In this document: one piece after another, positions 1 through 5,138 of the stretch
Position numbering within the stretch: the stretch's first letter is position 1
How the letters are laid out: every line of letters starts with the position of its first letter
From: Clostridiales bacterium
GTDB lineage: Bacteria > Bacillota > Clostridia > Oscillospirales > Acutalibacteraceae
Reading direction: 5' to 3'
Assembly: GCA_019418545.1 (NCBI GenBank)
Contig: DYBQ01000101.1
Coordinates: 1-8,358, forward strand
DNA length: 8,358 nt
Position numbers and translations under genes: made by a program
The notes under the pieces: model-generated
The model's input: only the letters and a program-made list of their open reading frames with translations
Database searches by the model: none
What the model was told of the DNA's origin: nothing

Positions 1-1128
1 GCTTTGTACCTGCCGGGCTTTTTGGTAATACTGCTCCTGATGTCCGGCTGAGAGCACATAGGTGCCCATGAGAATCCGCCGCCGGACTTCTTCGCCAAAC
101 CCTTCCTGGCGGTTCTGGCATACAAATTCGTGAAAAGAGGCGCTGGGGGTATCACTGCGGTATCCGTATCGCAGGCCGTCATAGCGTGCCAGGTTGGAGG
201 AAGCTTCTGCACAGGCAATGATATAATAGGCCGAAGCAGTATGTTTTAATGCAGGGACAGATATTTCCGCGACATCCATTCCTAGAGAGCGCAGCCGTGC
301 CGCCGTATTCTCAACTGCTTTTTGGACAGATGCAGATGCCCCGTCCATCATCTCCTGCACAATCACAGCCTGTTTTCCCAAAATGGGCTTTCGCAGGGAA
401 GAAGCGGTTTCCGAAAGCCCCCGGCTGGTATCATCCCGGGAATCTTTTTTTGAAATGTTGTCAAGCAGCAAGGCGGCGTCCTCGGCACAGAGAGCCATCA
501 CCCCGACTTGGTCCAGACTGGAAGCATAAGCAATCAGCCCCCAGCGGGAAACTGCGCCATAGGTGGGCTTTATCCCGGTGATGCCGCAAAAGGCTGCCGG
601 CTGCCGCACAGAGCCACCGGTATCTGTTCCCAGTGCGCCCACGGCCAGTCCGGCTGTCACGGCTGCTGCCGACCCGCCGGAAGAACCTCCGGGGGAAAGT
701 GTGTCGTTTCTTGGATTTTTCGCCGGGCCAAAATAGGAAGTTTCGGTGGAAGAGCCCATGGCAAACTCGTCCATATTGGTTTTTCCCAGCAGTACTGCCC
801 CGGCACCGGAAAGCTGCTCCCACACGGCCGCATCATATACGGGTTCAAAGTTTTCCAGCATCCGGGAAGCGCAGGTTGCCGGCATACCCCGAACACACAG
901 GTTGTCTTTTAAACACACGGGGATTCCGGTCATCAAGCTGGCGGTTCCATTTTGAAAAGCTTTTCCAGCCTTGTCTGCCTGCCTGCGGGCGACTTCTTCT
1001 GAGACGGTGAGATATGCATTCAGCCGAGGGTTCTCCCGCCGGACGGCAGACAGAAAATATTCCGTCAGCTCCTCCGGGGAAAGCGCACGGTTTTCAAGCA
1101 GTGTGTGAATACGGCGAATCACGCTCAC
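1..1128 (-). CDS. gatA: Glutamyl-tRNA(Gln)/aspartyl-tRNA(Asn) amidotransferase subunit A, partial (C-terminus beyond left edge)
   Basis: GatA is the glutaminase/amidase subunit of GatCAB. It releases ammonia from glutamine (or asparagine) to convert mischarged Glu-tRNA(Gln) and/or Asp-tRNA(Asn) to the correct amide form. The frame is open for 376 codons to the window edge; the family is about 485 residues, so roughly the last 110 are missing. The amidase-signature Ser-cisSer-Lys triad is intact: Lys74 in IPVCLKDN, Ser149 in the glycine/serine loop PGGSSGGSAAAV, and nucleophile Ser173 in TDTGGSVRQPA. The start is GTG at 1128-1126, chosen because a strong AAAGGAGGG (1136-1144) lies 7 bases upstream and because the start overlaps the gatC stop (GTGA), as expected for coupled subunits. 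gatB is probably next, outside the window. The family assignment is very secure; which tRNA is served cannot be told. Confidence 0.97.
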   Translation of the reverse strand, partial: MSVIRRIHTLLENRALSPEELTEYFLSAVRRENPRLNAYLTVSEEVARRQADKAGKAFQNGTASLMTGIPVCLKDNLCVRGMPATCASRMLENFEPVYDAAVWEQLSGAGAVLLGKTNMDEFAMGSSTETSYFGPAKNPRNDTLSPGGSSGGSAAAVTAGLAVGALGTDTGGSVRQPAAFCGITGIKPTYGAVSRWGLIAYASSLDQVGVMALCAEDAALLLDNISKKDSRDDTSRGLSETASSLRKPILGKQAVIVQEMMDGASASVQKAVENTAARLRSLGMDVAEISVPALKHTASAYYIIACAEASSNLARYDGLRYGYRSDTPSASFHEFVCQNRQEGFGEEVRRRILMGTYVLSAGHQEQYYQKARQVQS

Positions 1129-1397
1129 GGAGTATCCCTCCTTTGGGTTTCAAAAAGGAAATATCCGTCCTGCCCCTGTTGGTGCAAAGCCTGATTCTGT
1201 AAAAGCGAAGGCTGTACTTCATCCGGGCGCAGATGAGCGGGGGAGGCCTCCTCTATGAGACAGTCAGTTTGGGCAGTTTGAATTTCGGTGAAGAAAGACT
1301 GCATATCGGATAATCCATGGGCGATTGCGTTCAAATCCTCTTCCTCCACAGAGAGCTTTGCCAGCATGGCAAGCTGGGTTACTTCTTCAGGATTCAT
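1125..1397 (-). CDS. gatC: Glutamyl-tRNA(Gln)/aspartyl-tRNA(Asn) amidotransferase subunit C
   Basis: GatC is the small subunit that wraps around the GatA/GatB interface and stabilises the transamidosome. The protein is 90 residues, close to the usual 95. The N-terminal helix pair is recognisable (residues 2-40: EEVTQLAMLAKLSVEEEDL, then a second helix containing FFTEIQ). The family's C-terminal extended segment follows: LRPDEVQPSLLQNQALHQQ and then GYFLFETQ (residues 56-85). The ATG at 1397-1395 fits the usual family start. An AGGAAG-like ribosome site lies about 12 bases upstream, a rather long spacing. The stop codon overlaps the gatA GTG start by 4 bases, so the two are translationally coupled. 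Its own promoter lies at 1563-1591. Confidence 0.95.
   Translation of the reverse strand: MNPEEVTQLAMLAKLSVEEEDLNAIAHGLSDMQSFFTEIQTAQTDCLIEEASPAHLRPDEVQPSLLQNQALHQQGQDGYFLFETQRRDTP
1136..1144 (-). promoter_or_regulatory. Ribosome binding site that fixes the gatA GTG start
   Basis: AAAGGAGGG on the minus strand lies inside the end of gatC, 7 bases before the GTG at 1128. It is the strongest Shine-Dalgarno match in this operon and supports the non-ATG start. Confidence 0.8.
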
Positions 1398-1562
1398 CGG
1401 GATAGCTCACTTCCTCTGCAAAGTTTTAAAGAAAAGGCACAGAAACCTTCTGCCGTTTTCTTCACCAATGCAAGCGGAAAAACCGGCAGGGCGACGCGAA
1501 GAAATAGGACAAAAGAATCCTGTGCCTAAATTTTGTAAAACGATATCTGATATTTTAAAATC

Positions 1563-1591
1563 TTTATAACGTTTTCTATAAAAAGGTTCAA
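1563..1591 (-). promoter_or_regulatory. Probable SigA promoter for gatCA
   Basis: On the minus strand TTGAAC (1591-1586; 4 of 6 matches to TTGACA) is separated by exactly 17 bases from TATAAA (1568-1563; 5 of 6 to TATAAT). Transcription would start near 1556 and give a leader of about 160 bases before gatC. No known riboswitch or T-box motif was recognised in that leader. The presence of a promoter suggests gatCA need not depend on read-through from mntP. Confidence 0.6.
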
Positions 1592-1615
1592 ACAAAACGA
1601 AGGATATGGTACAAT
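1587..1615 (+). promoter_or_regulatory. Possible plus-strand promoter back-to-back with the gatC promoter
   Basis: On the plus strand TTCAAA (1587-1592; 4 of 6) is followed after 17 bases by an extended -10, TGG then TACAAT (1610-1615; 5 of 6). Its start would be near 1622, running antisense into the 3' end of mntP. Its -35 shares five bases with the -35 of the leftward gatC promoter. The match is good, but the region is AT-rich, so it may be fortuitous. Confidence 0.35.
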
Positions 1616-1629
1616 AAAGCTAAATGTAA

Positions 1630-2223
1630 TCAGCCGGCGGAGAAAACCATATGGTCAAGAAAAATTTTGATGCCAATTGCAATCAGCACGATTCCTCCCG
1701 CCAGTTCGGCCTTGGAGGAAAGAAGACATCCAAATTTTTTCCCGATATAAACACCGGCCGTACACAGCAAAAAGGTGATTAGGCCGATAATGCCCACGGA
1801 AAGGAGCATGAGAGGAATGCTGCTGGCGCCCACTGCGCCGGGCAAAATGATTCCCGTTGCCAGTGCATCAATACTGGTAGCCACTGCCATGGCAAGCAGC
1901 ATTTTCAGGCTTATGGCCTCCCGACTTCCGGGCTGACAGGAGTCTTCATCATGAGAAAAAGATTCCCGTATCATCTGTCCGCCAATAACCCCCAGCAGAA
2001 TCAGCGCCACCCAATGGTCAATGGCAGAGATAAATCCGGCACCGGCAGTACCGACCAACCAGCCGACAAAGGGCATAAAAGCCTGAAATAATCCGAAACA
2101 GGCCGCCATACGAAGGGCAAAAGGCAGATTCACTTTTTTGGTTACAGCGCCATTTGTCAGACTGACGGCAAAAGCGTCCATGGAAAGGCCCACTGCAATA
2201 CCGGCCAGAGAAACAAAATCCAT
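1630..2223 (-). CDS. mntP: Manganese efflux pump MntP
   Basis: MntP (PF02659, formerly DUF204/YebN) is an inner-membrane exporter that relieves Mn(II) excess. The predicted protein is 197 residues, near the family's usual 190, and consists of about six hydrophobic segments. The two family half-repeats are visible: GLSMDAFAVSLTNG (residues 12-25, with Asp16) and ATSIDALATG (115-124, with Asp119); these acidic residues are known to matter for transport. QAFMPFVGW (47-55) is also typical. A hydrophilic loop rich in Asp, Glu and His (about 86-104) separates the halves. The frame is open upstream to an ATG at 2361, but the start at 2223 is preferred: AAAGGAG (2234-2240) is 10 bases upstream, the family begins here, and the promoter at 2273-2301 would start transcription inside the longer version. 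It is divergent from glpK. Confidence 0.95.
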   Translation of the reverse strand: MDFVSLAGIAVGLSMDAFAVSLTNGAVTKKVNLPFALRMAACFGLFQAFMPFVGWLVGTAGAGFISAIDHWVALILLGVIGGQMIRESFSHDEDSCQPGSREAISLKMLLAMAVATSIDALATGIILPGAVGASSIPLMLLSVGIIGLITFLLCTAGVYIGKKFGCLLSSKAELAGGIVLIAIGIKIFLDHMVFSAG

Positions 2224-2233
2224 AGGGCAAACG

Positions 2234-2240
2234 CTCCTTT
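2234..2240 (-). promoter_or_regulatory. Ribosome binding site deciding the mntP start
   Basis: AAAGGAG on the minus strand lies 10 bases upstream of the ATG at 2223-2221. It supports the 197-residue form over a 243-residue extension to 2361. Confidence 0.75.
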
Positions 2241-2272
2241 TTCTTAAAGAATAGTGAATGAATAACCTATTT

Positions 2273-2301
2273 ATTGTACTATTTACAGCAGTAGCTGTCA
2301 A
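2273..2301 (-). promoter_or_regulatory. Strong SigA promoter for mntP
   Basis: A perfect TTGACA (2301-2296) is followed by a 17-base spacer and TACAAT (2278-2273; 5 of 6 to TATAAT). The start would be near 2266, giving a leader of only about 43 bases, too short for the yybP-ykoY manganese riboswitch often found before mntP genes. A small inverted repeat ACAGC/GCTGT (2285-2298) lies in the spacer and -35, and AATAG/CTATT (2250-2271) flanks the start site. Either could be a repressor site, but neither matches a motif I can name. Confidence 0.75.
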
Positions 2302-2307
2302 TTGCCG

Positions 2308-2334
2308 CCGAAAACTTTTCGGATTGTCTATCCG
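2308..2334 (+). repeat. Overlapping inverted repeats in the mntP-glpK spacer
   Basis: CCGAAAACTTTTCGG (2308-2322) is a perfect 7-base-arm dyad around one central base. Its right arm also begins a second hairpin, CGGAT-TGTCT-ATCCG (2320-2334), so the two structures are mutually exclusive. They lie just upstream of the mntP -35 and 48 or more bases before glpK. There is no T-run, so this is not an intrinsic terminator. A regulator binding site or a glpK leader element are the obvious readings. I could not find a convincing plus-strand promoter for glpK. Confidence 0.5.
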
Positions 2335-2381
2335 CAAAGTCTGGCAGGAAAAACACAGCATGATGAAACGGAGGAAGAAAA

Positions 2382-3875
2382 ATGAAAATTGGACAGTATA
2401 TTTTAGCTCTTGACCAGGGAACTACCAGCTCCCGTGCCATTGTTTTCAATAGCTATGGGGAAATTGTTTCCGAGGGGCAAAAGGAGTTCCCGCAAATCTA
2501 TCCCCAGCCGGGTTATGTGGAGCACAATCCGGTGCAAATTTTGGAAAGCCAACTTTTTGCCATTCGGGAAGCGTTGAACCGGGCGGAAATTTCGGTGGAA
2601 GAAATTGCGGCAATCGGTATCACCAACCAGCGGGAAACAACGGTAGCCTGGGATTCCCAGACGGGGATTCCTGTGTGTAATGCAATTGTATGGCAATGCC
2701 GCCGTACAGCCGGGCTTTGTGAAGAGCTGAAAGCCGAAGGCTGGGAGCCATATGTGCGGGAGAAAACCGGCTTGATTATTGATGCATATTTTGCAGGCAC
2801 CAAAATGAAATGGATTATGGACTGTGTCCCCCAGGCAAGAGAGCTGGCAAAACAGGGGAGGCTCCGGTTTGGAACCATTGACAGCTGGCTGATTTATTGC
2901 CTGACAGAAGGGGAGAGCTTCGTGACAGACGTTACCAACGCCTGCCGGACCATGCTGTTTGATATTCATATGCTCCAATGGGACAAAAAACTACTGCAGC
3001 GGCTGGGAATTCCCGAAGAAGCGTTGCCAAAAGTTGTGGAGTCCAGCGGGATAGTAGGAATGTGCCATGCTTCCGTGCTGGGGCGGGAAATTCCCATTGC
3101 CGGAGTGGCCGGAGACCAGCATGCCGCTTTGTTTGGACAATGCTGCTTTGAAAAGGGAATGACCAAAAATACATATGGTACCGGCTGCTTTGTGTTAATG
3201 AATACCGGTGAGACTCCGGTATCGTCACAGCATGGGCTTCTCACTACGATTGGCTGGAGCATTGGCGGAAAGGTAACCTATGCGCTGGAAGGCAGCGCCT
3301 TTCATGCGGGCAGCGCCATAAACTGGCTGCGGGATGGGCTGAAACTAATTGAAAAGCCTTCGGATGCTGACAGAATGGCCGAGAGTGTGGAGGATAATGG
3401 AGGCGTTTATTTTGTGCCGGCCTTTACCGGTCTTGGGGCACCTTATTGGGATATGTATGCCCGCGGAGCAGTGCTGGGTTTGACCCGCGGAACCACAGAC
3501 GCCCATTTGGCCCGGGCGGTTTTGGAAAGCATTGCCTTTGAAAGCTGGGATTTGTTCCATGCCATGGAGGAGGATGCGGGAGTTAAAATTCCACAGCTGC
3601 GGGTGGATGGCGGCGCCAGCCGAAGCCGGTTTTTGATGCAGCTGCAATCGGATTTGCTGGGATGTCCGGTATATCGTCCGGCCTGTTTGGAGACAACGGC
3701 ACTGGGAGCGGCCATGCTGGCAGGACTGGCTGTTGGGGTGTGGGAGTCTATCGATGAACTTTCGGCCATTTGGAAAACCCGCACGATTTATGAGCCTGAA
3801 AACACAGTGGAGCGGCAAAAGCTCCTGGAAAAATGGCATAAGGCTGTTAGCCGGTGCAGCAGCTGGGAAGAATAA
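2382..3875 (+). CDS. glpK: Glycerol kinase
   Basis: GlpK phosphorylates glycerol with ATP to sn-glycerol 3-phosphate in the cytoplasm, trapping glycerol for glycolysis or lipid synthesis. The protein is 497 residues, the normal length for this FGGY-family kinase. The N-terminal phosphate motif is LALDQGTTSSRA (8-19). The glycerol contacts known from E. coli appear in place: Arg84-Glu85 in TNQRETT, Trp104, Tyr136, Asp245 in GVAGDQHAALFG and Phe270. The C-terminal domain has AFTGLGAPYWD (347-357) and the ATP-binding VDGGASRSRFLMQLQSD (408-424) and TTALGAAMLAG segments. The ATG follows GGAGG (2370-2374) by 7 bases. The HPr-phosphorylated histidine of many Firmicute GlpK proteins (HFYG-type motif before PIAG) aligns here with Ser231 in SVLGREIPIAG. 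No glpF, glpP or glycerol-3-phosphate oxidoreductase gene is adjacent within the window, and no clear terminator follows. Confidence 0.97.
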   Translation: MKIGQYILALDQGTTSSRAIVFNSYGEIVSEGQKEFPQIYPQPGYVEHNPVQILESQLFAIREALNRAEISVEEIAAIGITNQRETTVAWDSQTGIPVCNAIVWQCRRTAGLCEELKAEGWEPYVREKTGLIIDAYFAGTKMKWIMDCVPQARELAKQGRLRFGTIDSWLIYCLTEGESFVTDVTNACRTMLFDIHMLQWDKKLLQRLGIPEEALPKVVESSGIVGMCHASVLGREIPIAGVAGDQHAALFGQCCFEKGMTKNTYGTGCFVLMNTGETPVSSQHGLLTTIGWSIGGKVTYALEGSAFHAGSAINWLRDGLKLIEKPSDADRMAESVEDNGGVYFVPAFTGLGAPYWDMYARGAVLGLTRGTTDAHLARAVLESIAFESWDLFHAMEEDAGVKIPQLRVDGGASRSRFLMQLQSDLLGCPVYRPACLETTALGAAMLAGLAVGVWESIDELSAIWKTRTIYEPENTVERQKLLEKWHKAVSRCSSWEE

Positions 3876-3956
3876 TCCAAATTTTGCAGGCAGTCAACAG
3901 ACAAAAAAATTCTAAAGAGAGCCGCATTTTACAAGCAGAAAAACAGCCAAACAGAG

Positions 3957-3962
3957 TATAAT
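3957..3962 (+). promoter_or_regulatory. Possible promoter -10 for the DUF4430/ECF pair
   Basis: A perfect TATAAT lies 48 bases before the GTG start at 4011. TTTACA at 3928-3933 is a good -35 sequence, but the spacing of 23 bases is too long, and no good -35 lies at 16-18 bases. The site may be weak or activator-dependent, or the genes may be read through from glpK. Confidence 0.4.
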
Positions 3963-3999
3963 GGCTAAAAATATCAAAGTGAAGAACCATGATAAGGGA

Positions 4000-4014
4000 A
4001 TGATGATGTTGTGA
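4000..4014 (+). other. Minimal upstream reading frame overlapping the DUF4430 start
   Basis: Three tandem ATG codons (4000-4008) are followed by TTG and TGA. The TGA (4012-4014) overlaps the GTG start at 4011 by two bases. The only nearby Shine-Dalgarno-like sequence, AAGGGA (3994-3999), is 6 bases from the third ATG but 11 from the GTG. Ribosomes could start on this mini-frame and restart at the GTG. Whether it is translated is unknown. Confidence 0.3.
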
Positions 4015-4403
4015 AAAACAAAAAAGTTTGGTTGGGCTTGGCAGCGGTTGTGGTTATGGCGGCAGTTCTTCTCAGCCTGTATTTCTTTTTGGCACCAAAA
4101 GGAGTCGAAGGGGCAAAGACGATTACGGTGGAAGTATTTAAGGGAGAAGAATCCATTGGTAGCCATACCCTGAAAACAGAAGAAAAATTTCTTCGGGGAG
4201 CACTGGAAGAAGCCGGTTTGGTAGAAGGGGAAGAAAGTGCGACCGGGCTTTTTGTTAAAAAAGTGGATGGGATTGCTGCTGATGACAGCAAGCAGGAATG
4301 GTGGTGCTTTACCAAAGACGGGAAAGACCTGAATACAGGCGTAGATGCAACCCCTATCCAGGATGGGGATAAATTTGAAGCTACGCTGAAAACCGGTTGG
4401 TGA
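4011..4403 (+). CDS. Membrane-anchored DUF4430 (transcobalamin C-terminal-like) domain protein
   Basis: The 130-residue protein has a basic N-terminus (KNKK), one hydrophobic segment (about residues 7-28), then a single extracellular domain (about 36-130). The domain resembles DUF4430 (PF14478): a start like TITVEVFKGEE, a central GLFVKKVDGIAADDSKQEWWCFTKDGKDLNTGVD, and a closing PIQDGDKFEATLKTGW. This fold is related to the C-terminal domain of transcobalamin/intrinsic factor and is common on Gram-positive surfaces. No lipobox cysteine is seen, so it is probably held by an uncleaved anchor or secreted. GTG at 4011 is the only usable in-frame start, because an in-frame TAA lies at 3993. The stop overlaps the ATG of the ECF S component, so the two products probably act together, perhaps with this one as a substrate-binding accessory. 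The domain call is fairly firm; the ligand is not known. Confidence 0.8.
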   Translation: MKNKKVWLGLAAVVVMAAVLLSLYFFLAPKGVEGAKTITVEVFKGEESIGSHTLKTEEKFLRGALEEAGLVEGEESATGLFVKKVDGIAADDSKQEWWCFTKDGKDLNTGVDATPIQDGDKFEATLKTGW

Positions 4404-4897
4404 TGAAAGCGAAGGAAGTGGTAGTAGCGGCTTTTATGGGGGCGCTGCTGTATGTGCAGCAGGTAGCGCTGGCCGCTTTACCCAATATTCATTTGTGCGC
4501 ATTTCTCATCATTATGTTTGGGCTTTATTTCCCAAGACCGGCAGTATTCGCTGTAGCAGTGTTTATCCTTTTGGAAGGCGTGACCTATGGTTTTGGCCTG
4601 TGGTGGGTCAGCTATCTGTATATTTGGCCTTTGCTGCTGCTTATCGTGCTGGCATTTCGAAAAAACCGCTCTCCGATATTTTGGGCAGCCATTGCCGGTG
4701 GGTTTGGCTTGTGTTATGGAGCGCTGTGTGCCATTCCCTATCTGTTTTTGGGAGGGCTCCCGGCAGCAATTAGCTACTGGCTCTATGGAATCCCGTTCGA
4801 TTTGATTCATTGTGTGGGAAACATATGCATAGTATTGCTGCTCTGGAAACCTTTGGGCGCAGCCTTTTTGCGGATGGAAAAATATATTCTTAAATAA
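4403..4897 (+). CDS. ECF transporter S component (substrate-specificity subunit, substrate unknown)
   Basis: This is a 164-residue, very hydrophobic membrane protein with about five to six transmembrane segments, as expected for S components of energy-coupling-factor vitamin importers. The first helix carries an AxxxA motif (Ala10-FMG-Ala14), the known contact motif for EcfT. Other recognisable stretches are PNIHLCAFLIIMFGLYFPRP, LLEGVTYGFGLWW and the C-terminal GIPFDLIHCVGNI...LLWKPL. No ATPase (EcfA/A') or EcfT gene is adjacent, so it probably uses a shared module. ATG at 4403 forms TGATG with the stop of the upstream DUF4430 gene, a coupling arrangement; TTG at 4397 and GTG at 4400 are in-frame alternatives adding two or one residues. 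The DUF4430 partner makes a cobalamin-like or other large cofactor a reasonable guess, but this is inference. A strong terminator follows. Confidence 0.85.
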   Translation: MKAKEVVVAAFMGALLYVQQVALAALPNIHLCAFLIIMFGLYFPRPAVFAVAVFILLEGVTYGFGLWWVSYLYIWPLLLLIVLAFRKNRSPIFWAAIAGGFGLCYGALCAIPYLFLGGLPAAISYWLYGIPFDLIHCVGNICIVLLLWKPLGAAFLRMEKYILK

Positions 4898-4905
4898 CCA
4901 CATAG

Positions 4906-4941
4906 AAAACAGAGAGTGCCATGTGCATTCTCTGTTTTTTT
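4906..4941 (+). terminator. Rho-independent terminator after the ECF S component
   Basis: A 14-pair stem (4906-4919 with 4925-4938, one G-U pair) around the loop CATGT is followed by seven T residues (4935-4941). It begins 8 bases after the stop codon and separates the DUF4430/ECF unit from fhs. The A-rich left side also makes it moderately bidirectional in form. Confidence 0.93.
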
Positions 4942-5032
4942 GCAAAAAACAGCAGTGTATGATTCGCACTATGGAGAAGTTTCGGCCTTTTGCCGGAATT
5001 TATCGGAAATACTTTTATACAAAGAGAGATTG

Positions 5033-5041
5033 TGTTATAAT
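5033..5041 (+). promoter_or_regulatory. Extended -10 promoter for the fhs operon
   Basis: A perfect TATAAT (5036-5041) is preceded by TGT (5033-5035), the extended -10 element, which can offset the poor -35 (TTTTAT at 5013-5018, 17-base spacing). Transcription would start near 5048 and give a leader of about 90 bases. It lies 95 bases after the previous terminator. Confidence 0.7.
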
Positions 5042-5057
5042 AAACACTAAAGTTTGA

Positions 5058-5114
5058 AGCCAGCCGGTAACTCTTTGAACGGATAAAAGAAAAAGGGAAC
5101 TCTGCCGGCCGGCT
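5058..5114 (+). promoter_or_regulatory. Structured leader hairpin before fhs
   Basis: AGCCAGCCGG (5058-5067) pairs with CCGGCCGGCT (5105-5114) with a single A/C mismatch, extended by a G-U and an A-U pair. An inner stem CTCTTT (5071-5076) with AAAGGG (5092-5097) closes a 15-base loop. The right arm is itself a perfect palindrome, GCCGGCCGGC (5104-5113). The structure ends about 10 bases before the ribosome site. It does not match the THF or ZTP riboswitch consensus as I know them, and no T-run follows, so its role is unknown. Confidence 0.5.
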
Positions 5115-5123
5115 ATCTTTATG

Positions 5124-5130
5124 AGAGGTG
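5124..5130 (+). promoter_or_regulatory. Ribosome binding site deciding the fhs start
   Basis: AGAGGTG lies 8 bases before the ATG at 5139. This supports starting there, not at the ATG at 5121, which would place the ribosome site inside the gene and add six residues absent from the family. Confidence 0.75.
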
Positions 5131-5138
5131 AAGGACTC

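Noticed and set aside
461..912. Several open frames on both strands within 249-1010
   Set aside because: The minus-strand frame encoding GatA is continuous from 1128 to the left edge with all catalytic motifs. The other frames are shadows.
1407..1595. 62-codon minus-strand frame in the mntP-gatC gap
   Set aside because: It starts upstream of the predicted gatC transcription start, has no clear ribosome site and has no recognisable motif. It is not convincing as a leader peptide.
2224..2361. N-terminal extension of mntP to an ATG at 2361 (243 residues)
   Set aside because: The extra 46 residues are not membrane-like or family-like, the promoter lies within them, and a good ribosome site precedes the start at 2223.
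2403..2978. Minus-strand open frames inside glpK (also at 3345-3839)
   Set aside because: They lie antisense to a full-length conserved enzyme and their translations resemble no family.
3876..3912. Possible terminator after glpK
   Set aside because: Only a 5-pair AT-only stem (TTTTG/CAAAA) with a long loop is present, with no T-run on the plus strand.
3876..4010. Cobalamin riboswitch before the DUF4430/ECF pair
   Set aside because: The region is short and AT-rich and no B12-box-like sequence was found.
3912..4166. Minus-strand frame antisense to the DUF4430 gene
   Set aside because: The plus strand has a clear domain and operon logic. The antisense product shows no family features.
5042..5138. 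THF or ZTP riboswitch before fhs
   Set aside because: The conserved blocks that I know of for these RNAs are not visible. Only a generic hairpin is supported.
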